Shown here one piece after another: positions 16,320-23,242 of a stretch of DNA of 64,000 nt. Position 1 is the stretch's first letter; the number at the start of each line of letters is the position of its first letter. A program made the position numbers and the translations under genes. The notes under the pieces are model-generated. The model was not told the origin of the DNA and ran no database searches. It saw nothing but the letters and a program-made list of their open reading frames with translations. This DNA comes from DAIMZI01 sp036734025 (GTDB lineage: Bacteria; Pseudomonadota; Alphaproteobacteria; Rhizobiales; Rhodomicrobiaceae). Location: positions 62,001 through 126,000 of the forward strand of contig DAIMZI010000001.1 in the NCBI GenBank assembly GCA_036734025.1, read 5' to 3'.

Positions 16320-17201
16320 ATGCACAGACTATTTATTGGCGCCGCAGTAGCGGCTTTGCTGGGCACCGCCGGCGCAGCGTCGGCCGGCGGCTTGTATGAG
16401 GGCGAAGCTTCGATAAAGGATCCGGTGCCTATGGCGCCGGTGGCAATCTGGTCCGGCCTTTATATCGGCGGTACCGTCGGCTTTGGCACGGGCGACACCT
16501 CGGACAGGTTCGATATCAGGACTGAAGGTGACGCAGCATTGGAAGAAGTTACTGACGATGCGAGTGCAATCTTCGGCCTTGGTTTTCCTCCCACACCTGA
16601 AGGCATAACCCTCCTTGAGGCGTTTCTAGGTAATGACTACGACATGAATGGCGCCTTCTATGGCGGCCTTGTAGGATACAACTGGCAAAGTGGGAGCGTG
16701 GTCCTCGGCGTTGAGGCGGGACTGAATGGTACCGATTTCGATGGCCACGTTACCTGTGCGAATATTGCTGACTGTCATCGTCAACTCGAATATTACGCAA
16801 GTGTCACTGGCCGTCTTGGTTATGCCATGGACAACATGATGTTTTACGGTTTTGGTGGTGTCGCATGGGGCAAAGTCGAGACAAAAACAAGTGTGCTCGG
16901 TACTCCTGTCGATGACCTGTGGACTGGCGTGGACTCCGTAGGTTTCGACAATACAGCAACTCATGTCGGTTGGACGGCTGGGGTAGGATTGGACTTTGCA
17001 CTCAGCGATAGATTTGTGGTTGGGATAGAATATGCCCATGTGGACCTTGGCGAGAAGACTCACGCCGTTCTCACCGCCACAGAGGAGGGTGAAAGCATCG
17101 GCATCTATGACGATGTTCATGTTTCTTTTGACGTTGTTAGGTTTCGTGCCAGCTACAAGCTCTGGGATAGCGCCCGTGAGCCAATCGCATCCTTCAAGTA
17201 A
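16320..17201 (+). CDS. Second outer-membrane beta-barrel protein, paralogous to the first
   Basis: The 293-residue protein has a signal peptide (residues 1-22, ending ASAG) followed by the same architecture as its upstream neighbour: a Pro-rich linker, a first strand SGLYIGGTVGFGTG, repeated alternating strands, and a short tail (EPIASFK) matching EPMESLK in the neighbour. Cysteines are again confined to one likely external loop (C146, C152). GAGGGA lies five bases before the ATG. Codon use is more AT-rich than in surrounding genes. The two genes look like an old tandem duplication. It may be a porin-like or Omp25-like surface protein; the ligand is unknown. Confidence 0.8.
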   Translation: MHRLFIGAAVAALLGTAGAASAGGLYEGEASIKDPVPMAPVAIWSGLYIGGTVGFGTGDTSDRFDIRTEGDAALEEVTDDASAIFGLGFPPTPEGITLLEAFLGNDYDMNGAFYGGLVGYNWQSGSVVLGVEAGLNGTDFDGHVTCANIADCHRQLEYYASVTGRLGYAMDNMMFYGFGGVAWGKVETKTSVLGTPVDDLWTGVDSVGFDNTATHVGWTAGVGLDFALSDRFVVGIEYAHVDLGEKTHAVLTATEEGESIGIYDDVHVSFDVVRFRASYKLWDSAREPIASFK

Positions 17202-17228
17202 GAGGCGCCGATACTCCTAACGTTTCTA

Positions 17229-17261
17229 GGCCGGGCCTTTGCGCCCGGCTCTTTCTTTTTG
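17229..17261 (+). terminator. Intrinsic terminator after the second beta-barrel gene
   Basis: A 7-bp stem GCCGGGC/GCCCGGC with loop CTTTGC is followed by TCTTTCTTTTTG. It starts 28 bases after the stop codon and is identical over 32 bases to the terminator at 15869-15900. Confidence 0.85.
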
Positions 17262-17348
17262 TGGGCCGGTGTGCCGGCGCCGTGTTCGTTTGTCTTGCCA
17301 TCTGTGCACGGCTTGGCGATGATCGCATATCGCCGTTGGCGGTCGACA

Positions 17349-17424
<76 letters not shown>

Positions 17425-17543
17425 GCGCCGCCATGCCGGAAGATCGCACAGGATCGTTAGCGGCCGGCTCGTGGTTCTTGACGTGGCCATGGCGCTGGCG
17501 TAGACAGCCTATATAACCTTTAGTCAGTGACGAATTGACTGTT

Positions 17544-17620
17544 GGGGGTGTAGCTCAGTTGGTTAGAGCGCTGGCCTGTCACGCCAGAGGCCGCGGGTTC
17601 GAGTCCCGTCACTCCCGCCA
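17544..17620 (+). tRNA. tRNA-Asp (anticodon GUC)
   Basis: The 77-base cloverleaf has acceptor stem GGGGGTG/CACTCCC (one G-T pair), the D-arm TAGCTCAGTTGGTTAGAGC, anticodon stem CTGGC/GCCAG with loop CTGTCAC (anticodon GTC), T-loop GTTCGAGTC, discriminator G and encoded CCA at 17618-17620. Confidence 0.97.
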
Positions 17621-17737
17621 CACGATTTAAGGCGGACACGCCGGCGCCAAGTGCCAGGCGCCTTGGCCGCCACTCCCCAGACTGTCCGCCAGACCCTATG
17701 CCGCACGCTTGCGCATGTCGCGGCGCTGGTCTAATGC

Positions 17738-17768
17738 TGCTGCACTGCGGTATGATATTATTGCAGCA
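17738..17768 (+). promoter_or_regulatory. Dyad around a possible -10 element upstream of nuoA
   Basis: TGCTGCA (17738-17744) and TGCAGCA (17762-17768) form a perfect 7-bp inverted repeat separated by 17 bases. The spacer contains TATGAT (17751-17756), a good -10 match, though no convincing -35 lies at the right distance. It sits 71 bases before the nuoA start, so it may be an operator for the complex I operon. This is inference from symmetry and position. Confidence 0.35.
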
Positions 17769-17839
17769 GATTGATTGACCTGATGGCGCGATCGCGCGCC
17801 GGTCGCGCCGACGCGGCAAGATGCCAGGGGGCCATGGAC

Positions 17840-18217
17840 ATGGGCGGAGCCACGAGCGAACTCTTGCAGGCCTATCTGCCGCTTATCATCTTTTTTGGAG
17901 TGGCCGCTGGCCTGGGCGCAATTATCCTCATCGCGCCGTTTCTGGTGGCGCCGAGCAATCCCGATGCGGAGAAGGTCTCAACATACGAATGCGGCTTTCC
18001 CGCCTTCGATGATGCGCGCATGCGGTTTGACGTGAGATTTTATCTGGTGGCGATCCTGTTCATCATTTTCGATCTTGAGGTCGCCTTCCTGTTTCCATGG
18101 GCCGTGGCTTTCGACGATGCCGGCCTGTTCGGCTACTGGGCGATGATGATCTTTCTTGCGATTCTGACCGTGGGCTTCATCTATGAATGGCGGAAGGGAG
18201 CACTGGAATGGGATTGA
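17840..18217 (+). CDS. nuoA: NADH-quinone oxidoreductase subunit A
   Basis: NuoA is a three-helix membrane subunit of complex I near the quinone site. The 125-residue product has three hydrophobic segments and the conserved loop STYECGFPAFDDARMRFDVRFY between helices 1 and 2. I start at the ATG at 17840, eight bases after AGGGGG. The ATG at 17834 is too close to that site, and 17771 would add a basic leader. Its stop overlaps the nuoB start by ten bases. It is the first gene of a nuoA-N operon. Confidence 0.95.
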   Translation: MGGATSELLQAYLPLIIFFGVAAGLGAIILIAPFLVAPSNPDAEKVSTYECGFPAFDDARMRFDVRFYLVAILFIIFDLEVAFLFPWAVAFDDAGLFGYWAMMIFLAILTVGFIYEWRKGALEWD

Positions 18218-18783
18218 GCGGGCCAAGAGGTAGCGGCGAGGCGATCCTGCCGCGCAATGCGCTCGCACCGGGCGCGCTTGGTCCGGGCGGAGCGGGGTCC
18301 TTTGCCGACATGTCCGCCAATCTGGCGGACAAGGGGTTCCTGGTCACCTCCACGCAGGATCTGGTAAACTGGGCGCGTACCGGTTCGCTGATGTGGATGA
18401 CCTTTGGCCTGGCCTGCTGCGCTGTGGAGATGATGCAGTCGTCGATGCCGCGCTATGATGTGGAGCGCTTCGGCTTTGCCCCGCGCGGCAGCCCGCGTCA
18501 ATCGGACGTGATGATCGTCGCGGGCACGCTGTGCAACAAGATGGCGCCGGCGATCCGCAAGGTCTATGACCAGATGCCAGAGCCGCGCTATGTCATTTCC
18601 ATGGGCAGTTGCGCAAATGGCGGCGGCTATTACCACTATTCCTATTCGGTGGTGCGTGGCTGCGACCGGGTTCTGCCGATCGACATCTATGTGCCGGGCT
18701 GTCCGCCCTCTGCCGAGGCGCTGGTTTACGGCATAATGCTTTTGCAACGCAAGATCCGCCGTACCGGTACGATCACCAGGTAA
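18208..18783 (+). CDS. nuoB: NADH-quinone oxidoreductase subunit B (cluster N2)
   Basis: NuoB carries the last iron-sulphur cluster (N2), which hands electrons to quinone. The 191-residue product has the four N2 ligands: the adjacent C70-C71 (FGLACCAVEMM), C135 (MGSCANGGG) and C165 (VPGCPPSAEAL). I chose the ATG at 18208, six bases after AAGGGAG, over an upstream in-frame ATG at 18187. The start overlaps nuoA, so the two are coupled. A 20-residue Gly/Pro/Ala-rich N-terminus precedes the conserved domain. Confidence 0.96.
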   Translation: MGLSGPRGSGEAILPRNALAPGALGPGGAGSFADMSANLADKGFLVTSTQDLVNWARTGSLMWMTFGLACCAVEMMQSSMPRYDVERFGFAPRGSPRQSDVMIVAGTLCNKMAPAIRKVYDQMPEPRYVISMGSCANGGGYYHYSYSVVRGCDRVLPIDIYVPGCPPSAEALVYGIMLLQRKIRRTGTITR

Positions 18784-18842
18784 GCGATCCGGTCCTGCCG
18801 ATCTTCCAATGTCCTGCAAATCTCGGGGAGGCTCAAGCGCCG

Positions 18843-19478
18843 ATGGTCGAAACGCTAGCCGATGATGCCATGGCCGAGTTGGGCGCGCATATCGCCGCTG
18901 CCCAGTCAGGCGCGGTAGATGATTGGCGTATTGCTCACGGCGAACTGAGCGTTCGCGCCGGGCGCGGTGAGATCGTCCAGCTCATGACGTTCCTGCGCGA
19001 TGACGTGAGTTGCCGCTTCTCGTGCCTGATCGATCTATGCGGCGTCGATTATCCCGATCGGCCAAAGAGGTTCGAGCTTGTGTATCACCTGCTGAGCCCG
19101 CAACAGAACCACCGCATCCGCGTCAAGATCGAGACGGACGAGCACACGCCTGTGCCGACCATCTCCGGTGTGTTTCCGTGTGCCAACTGGTTCGAACGCG
19201 AGGCCTATGATCTTTATGGCATCTTGTTTTCCGGACATCCCGACCTGCGCCGGCTGCTGACCGATTATGGTTTTCAGGGCCACCCGATGCGCAAGGACTT
19301 CCCGCTCACCGGCTTTGTCGAGGTGCGCTACAGCGAGGAGTTGAAACGCGTCATATACGAGCCGGTCAAGCTGCAGCAGGAGTTTCGCAACTTTGATTTC
19401 ATCAGCCCGTGGGAAGGCACCGACTACATACTTCCAGGCGATGAAAAGGCATCATCCGAGGACACGGGAAGATCTTGA
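18843..19478 (+). CDS. nuoC: NADH-quinone oxidoreductase subunit C
   Basis: NuoC is the 30-kDa hydrophilic subunit in the connecting arm of complex I. The 211-residue product contains the signature WFEREAYDLYGILFSGHPDL and GFQGHPMRKDFPLTGFVEVR. The C-terminal YEPVKLQQEFRNFDFISPWEG is typical of alphaproteobacterial NuoC. I chose the ATG at 18843; upstream in-frame codons overlap nuoB and lack family similarity. GGGGAGG is 13 bases upstream, a little far. The stop shares one base with the next gene (TGATG). It is separate from nuoD, not fused. Confidence 0.95.
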   Translation: MVETLADDAMAELGAHIAAAQSGAVDDWRIAHGELSVRAGRGEIVQLMTFLRDDVSCRFSCLIDLCGVDYPDRPKRFELVYHLLSPQQNHRIRVKIETDEHTPVPTISGVFPCANWFEREAYDLYGILFSGHPDLRRLLTDYGFQGHPMRKDFPLTGFVEVRYSEELKRVIYEPVKLQQEFRNFDFISPWEGTDYILPGDEKASSEDTGRS

Positions 19479-19969
19479 TGACTGGTGCTGGGCAAAAGCC
19501 GCAAGAGCGGGACGCGACCGGGATCGGGGCAGGGCATGATGTGACGGGCCACTGCCTGTGCGGAGACGTGCGCTATAGTGCGAGGCTCGGGGCTCTTGAG
19601 GTGGGCGCCTGCCACTGTTCGATGTGCCGGCGCTGGTCCGGAGGACCGCTTCTGGCGGTGGAAGTTGAAGAAGGTTCGGTGAAGTTTGAGGATGCCGGCC
19701 GGATCAGCACCTACCGCGCCTCTGAATGGGGCGAGCGGGGCTTCTGCCGAAATTGCGGCACGGTATTGTTCTGGCGCATGCAGGACGGCTCGCACTTCGC
19801 CCTTTGCGCAGGTACGCTCGATGATGATGTGGCGCTGAGCTTCACCACCGAGATCTTCATCGACGAAAAACCGGCATATTACGAATTCGCTAATCCTACA
19901 GCCAAGCTGACCGGACAGCAGGTCTTCGAGATGTTCAGCGCCGAGCAGCAGAAGGATCGACAGGACTGA
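19478..19969 (+). CDS. GFA-family zinc-binding protein (CENP-V/GFA domain)
   Basis: The 163-residue protein has the GFA fold signature, named after glutathione-dependent formaldehyde-activating enzyme: C26-x-C28, then C45, C47 and C50 (ACHCSMCRRWSG), and C90-x-x-C93 (GFCRNCGTVLFW). These ligands fit two zinc sites. It starts at ATG 19478 sharing a base with the nuoC stop, six bases after GGGAAG, and ends sharing a base with nuoD (TGATG). It is therefore embedded in the complex I operon and translated with it. GFA proteins are not known complex I subunits. Most family members lack a verified activity, so the substrate is unknown. Confidence 0.87.
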   Translation: MTGAGQKPQERDATGIGAGHDVTGHCLCGDVRYSARLGALEVGACHCSMCRRWSGGPLLAVEVEEGSVKFEDAGRISTYRASEWGERGFCRNCGTVLFWRMQDGSHFALCAGTLDDDVALSFTTEIFIDEKPAYYEFANPTAKLTGQQVFEMFSAEQQKDRQD

Positions 19970-21165
19970 TGGCTGAAGCTGAGACGCAAATACGCAACTT
20001 CTCGATCAATTTCGGGCCTCAACACCCGGCGGCGCACGGCGTTCTGCGTCTCGTGCTGGAGCTGGACGGCGAGGTTGTCGAACGGGTCGATCCGCATATC
20101 GGCCTGCTGCATCGCGGCACCGAGAAGCTGATCGAACACAAGACCTATCTCCAGGCGATCCCCTATTTTGACCGGCTCGATTATGTCGCGCCCATGAACC
20201 AGGAACATGCCTTCTGCCTCGCCATCGAGAAACTGCTGGGCCTGCAAGTGCCCATCCGCGGCCAGATCATCCGCGTGCTCTACAACGAGATCGGCCGCAT
20301 TTTGAGCCATCTGCTCAACGTCACGACCCAGGCGCTCGATGTCGGCGCGCTGACCCCGCCGCTGTGGGGTTTCGAGGAGCGCGAAAAGCTGATGATATTT
20401 TATGAGCGCGCTTCCGGCTCGCGCCTGCACGCCAATTATTTCCGCCCCGGCGGCGTGCATCAGGATCTGCCGCCCGATCTGATCGACGACATCTTCAAGT
20501 TCTGCGATCCGTTCCTGAAGGTGCTCGACGATATCGAGGGGCTGCTCACCGACAACCGTATCTTCAAGCAGCGCAATGTCGATATCGGCGTGGTTTCTCT
20601 CGATGATGCGTTCGCCTGGGGCTTTTCCGGGGTGATGGTGCGCGGATCGGGCGCAGCGTGGGATCTGCGCAAGTCCCAGCCCTATGAGATCTATGATGAG
20701 CTGGATTTCGATATCCCCGTCGGCAAGAATGGTGATTGCTACGATCGGTATCTTATCCGCATGGAAGAGATGCGCCAGTCGGTGCGCATCATGAAACAGT
20801 GCATCGACATGCTGACCACAGGCAAGGGTCAGGGGCCCGTGCTGGCGCCAAACAACAAGATCACGCCACCAAGGCGCGCGCAGATGAAACAGTCGATGGA
20901 AGCCCTGATCCACCATTTCAAACTGTTCACCGAGGGCTTTCATGTGCCTGAAGGTGAGGTCTATGTCGCGGTGGAAGCGCCAAAAGGCGAATTCGGCGTC
21001 TATCTGGTGTCGGACGGGACCAACAAGCCCTACCGCTGCAAGATCCGCGCGCCGGGCTTTCCCCATCTCCAGGCAATGGAGTTCCTGACCAAGGGACATA
21101 TGCTCGCCGATGTCTCTGCGGTGCTCGGCTCGCTGGACATCGTTTTCGGGGAGATCGACCGATGA
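19969..21165 (+). CDS. nuoD: NADH-quinone oxidoreductase subunit D
   Basis: NuoD, the 49-kDa subunit, forms the quinone pocket together with NuoB. The 398-residue product opens with the hallmark FSINFGPQHPAAHGVLRLVLEL, continues with DPHIGLLHRGTEKLIE and the LTPPLWGFEEREKLM segment, and ends GEIDR. The length is normal for a stand-alone NuoD. The start shares one base with the GFA gene stop. A 69-base gap without features precedes nuoE. Confidence 0.97.
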   Translation: MAEAETQIRNFSINFGPQHPAAHGVLRLVLELDGEVVERVDPHIGLLHRGTEKLIEHKTYLQAIPYFDRLDYVAPMNQEHAFCLAIEKLLGLQVPIRGQIIRVLYNEIGRILSHLLNVTTQALDVGALTPPLWGFEEREKLMIFYERASGSRLHANYFRPGGVHQDLPPDLIDDIFKFCDPFLKVLDDIEGLLTDNRIFKQRNVDIGVVSLDDAFAWGFSGVMVRGSGAAWDLRKSQPYEIYDELDFDIPVGKNGDCYDRYLIRMEEMRQSVRIMKQCIDMLTTGKGQGPVLAPNNKITPPRRAQMKQSMEALIHHFKLFTEGFHVPEGEVYVAVEAPKGEFGVYLVSDGTNKPYRCKIRAPGFPHLQAMEFLTKGHMLADVSAVLGSLDIVFGEIDR

Positions 21166-21234
21166 GCCGTCTTGGCACGGACATGCGCCATCAACACAGG
21201 GTGATGCGCCTTGTATCGAAGGAGGTCGGTTGAG

Positions 21235-21894
21235 ATGTCGGTGCGCCGCTTAAGCCTGGTCCAGCCGGACAGTTTCGAGTTCACGCCGGAAAATCTGGCA
21301 TGGGCCCGGGCACAGTTCGCCAAATATCCGCCCGGTCGCCAGGCAGCTGCCGTGATCCCGGTTCTGTGGCGCGCGCAGGAGCAGAACGGCTGGCTGTCGG
21401 AGCCGACGCTGCGCTATGTCGGTGATCTGCTCGATATGCCCTATATTCGCGTTTACGAAATCGCTACCTTTTACACCATGTTCAACCTGTCGCCCGTCGG
21501 CAGATATCACGTTCAGCTTTGCGGCACCACGCCGTGCATGCTGCGCGGCGCGAACGATCTGAAGGAAGTCTGCGAGCAGAAGATAGGTCCCAAGGGCGCC
21601 GTCAGCGAAGACGGCATGTTCTCGTGGGTCGAGGTCGAGTGTCTCGGGGCGTGCGTCAATGCGCCGATGGTTCAGATCAATGCCGATTATTATGAGGATT
21701 TGAGCATCGAGAGTTTCGGCCTTATCCTCGACAAGCTGCGCGATGGCCAGGAAGCCGCGCCGGGTCCGCAGACAAGGCGGCAGAAATCAGCGCCGGCAAG
21801 CGGCCTGACCAGCCTGACCAGCATCCAGCTTCATGAGCGTGGCGGCGCGCCTGAGGCCACTGCGCCGGGCACCGGTTCCCCAAAGGAAAGTTGA
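21235..21894 (+). CDS. nuoE: NADH-quinone oxidoreductase subunit E (cluster N1a)
   Basis: NuoE is the 24-kDa subunit with a [2Fe-2S] thioredoxin-like domain. The 219-residue product has the ligands C96 and C101 (LCGTTPCMLRG) and C136 and C140 (ECLGACVNAP). The ATG at 21235 follows a strong AAGGAGGT by eight bases; the more upstream in-frame start at 21211 is before that site. Beyond about residue 175 it has a Gln/Arg/Ser/Thr-rich extension of roughly 45 residues. This is a common but variable tail in alphaproteobacterial NuoE. Confidence 0.96.
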   Translation: MSVRRLSLVQPDSFEFTPENLAWARAQFAKYPPGRQAAAVIPVLWRAQEQNGWLSEPTLRYVGDLLDMPYIRVYEIATFYTMFNLSPVGRYHVQLCGTTPCMLRGANDLKEVCEQKIGPKGAVSEDGMFSWVEVECLGACVNAPMVQINADYYEDLSIESFGLILDKLRDGQEAAPGPQTRRQKSAPASGLTSLTSIQLHERGGAPEATAPGTGSPKES

Positions 21895-21899
21895 GCTAC

Positions 21900-23186
21900 A
21901 TGCTATCGGACAAGGACCGTATCTTCACCAACCTGTATGGCCTGCATGACTGGCGGCTTGGGGCAGCGCGCCTGCGCGGCGCCTGGGACGGCACGAAAGC
22001 GAGCCTGGAGAAGGGACGCGACTGGATCATCGAGGAAGTCAAGGCTTCGGGCCTTCGCGGGCGCGGCGGCGCGGGCTTTCCCACCGGACTGAAATGGTCG
22101 TTCATGCCCAAACAGTCCGATGGCCGGCCGCATTATCTGGTGGTCAACGCCGACGAATCCGAGCCCGGCACCTGCAAGGACCGCGAGATCATGCGCCATG
22201 ATCCGCATCTGCTGCTCGAAGGCTGTCTGCTTGCCGGTTTCGCCATGGGCGCGCATGTCTGCTACATCTACATTCGCGGTGAATATATCCGCGAGCGCGA
22301 GGTGCTTCAGGCCGCTGTCGACGAAGCCTACAATGCGAAGCTTATCGGCCCGGGCAATATCCACGGCTGGGATTTCGAGATTTATCTCCACCACGGCGCC
22401 GGCGCCTATATCTGTGGCGAGGAAACCGCGCTTCTGGAAAGCCTTGAAGGCAAGAAGGGCCAGCCGCGCCTCAAACCGCCGTTTCCGGCGAATGTCGGGC
22501 TGTGGGGCGCACCGACCACCGTCAACAATGTCGAATCGATCGCGGTCGTGCCGGACATATTGCGCCGTGGCTCGTCCTGGTTCGCCTCCATCGGCCGCCC
22601 CAACAATAGCGGGACCAAATTGTTCTGCATCTCGGGCCATGTCGAGGAGCCGTGCACAGTCGAAGAGGAAATGGGCATTCCCCTGCGCGAGCTGATCGAG
22701 CGTCACGCCGGCGGAGTGCGGGGCGGCTGGACCAATCTGCTTGCGGTCATCCCCGGCGGGTCTTCGGTGCCGCTGGTCCCGGCCGATCAGTGCCAGGAAC
22801 TGCTGATGGATTTCGACTCGCTGCGCGATGTTCAATCGGGCCTGGGGACAGCGGCCGTCATCGTCATGGACAAGTCGACCGATATCATCGCCGCCATCGC
22901 CCGCATCGCCTATTTCTACAAGCACGAGAGCTGCGGCCAGTGCACGCCGTGCCGCGAAGGCACGGGCTGGATGTGGCGCGTGCTGACACGCATGGCGGAA
23001 GGGCGTGCCGACAAGCGCGAGATCGACATGCTTTATGAAGTCACCAAACAGGTCGAGGGCCACACGATCTGCGCGCTCGGCGATGCGGCGGCCTGGCCCA
23101 TTCAGGGTCTCATCCGCCATTTCCGTCACGAGATCGAAGCCCACATCGAAGCGCATGCGGCAGGCCAGACCGTGGCCGCGGAATAA
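21900..23186 (+). CDS. nuoF: NADH-quinone oxidoreductase subunit F (NADH/FMN, cluster N3)
   Basis: NuoF binds NADH and FMN and takes the first electrons. The 428-residue product starts MLSDKDRIFTNLYG, the alphaproteobacterial N-terminus. It has the Gly-rich FMN region SGLRGRGGAGFPTGLKW (about 50-66), the NADH region GAGAYICGEETALLESLEG, and the [4Fe-4S] ligands C345, C348, C351 (SCGQCTPCREG) and C391. I chose the ATG at 21900 rather than the TTG at 21891, which overlaps the nuoE stop. AAAGGAAAG upstream serves as the ribosome binding site. Confidence 0.97.
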   Translation: MLSDKDRIFTNLYGLHDWRLGAARLRGAWDGTKASLEKGRDWIIEEVKASGLRGRGGAGFPTGLKWSFMPKQSDGRPHYLVVNADESEPGTCKDREIMRHDPHLLLEGCLLAGFAMGAHVCYIYIRGEYIREREVLQAAVDEAYNAKLIGPGNIHGWDFEIYLHHGAGAYICGEETALLESLEGKKGQPRLKPPFPANVGLWGAPTTVNNVESIAVVPDILRRGSSWFASIGRPNNSGTKLFCISGHVEEPCTVEEEMGIPLRELIERHAGGVRGGWTNLLAVIPGGSSVPLVPADQCQELLMDFDSLRDVQSGLGTAAVIVMDKSTDIIAAIARIAYFYKHESCGQCTPCREGTGWMWRVLTRMAEGRADKREIDMLYEVTKQVEGHTICALGDAAAWPIQGLIRHFRHEIEAHIEAHAAGQTVAAE

Positions 23187-23242
23187 GATGCGCCGGGTGC
23201 TTGAAGACCTGAGCAGGAGCGGCGAGGAACGCCGGTAGCAAG

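Noticed and set aside
17478..17517. Promoter TTGACG ... TATAAC ahead of tRNA-Asp
   Set aside because: The spacing between the two elements is about 28 bases, too long for a sigma-70-type promoter.
17520..17819. Minus-strand open frame across tRNA-Asp (99 codons)
   Set aside because: It contains the well-known spurious peptide produced by translating the tRNA-Asp complement (GVTGQRSNQLSYTP); the tRNA is certain.
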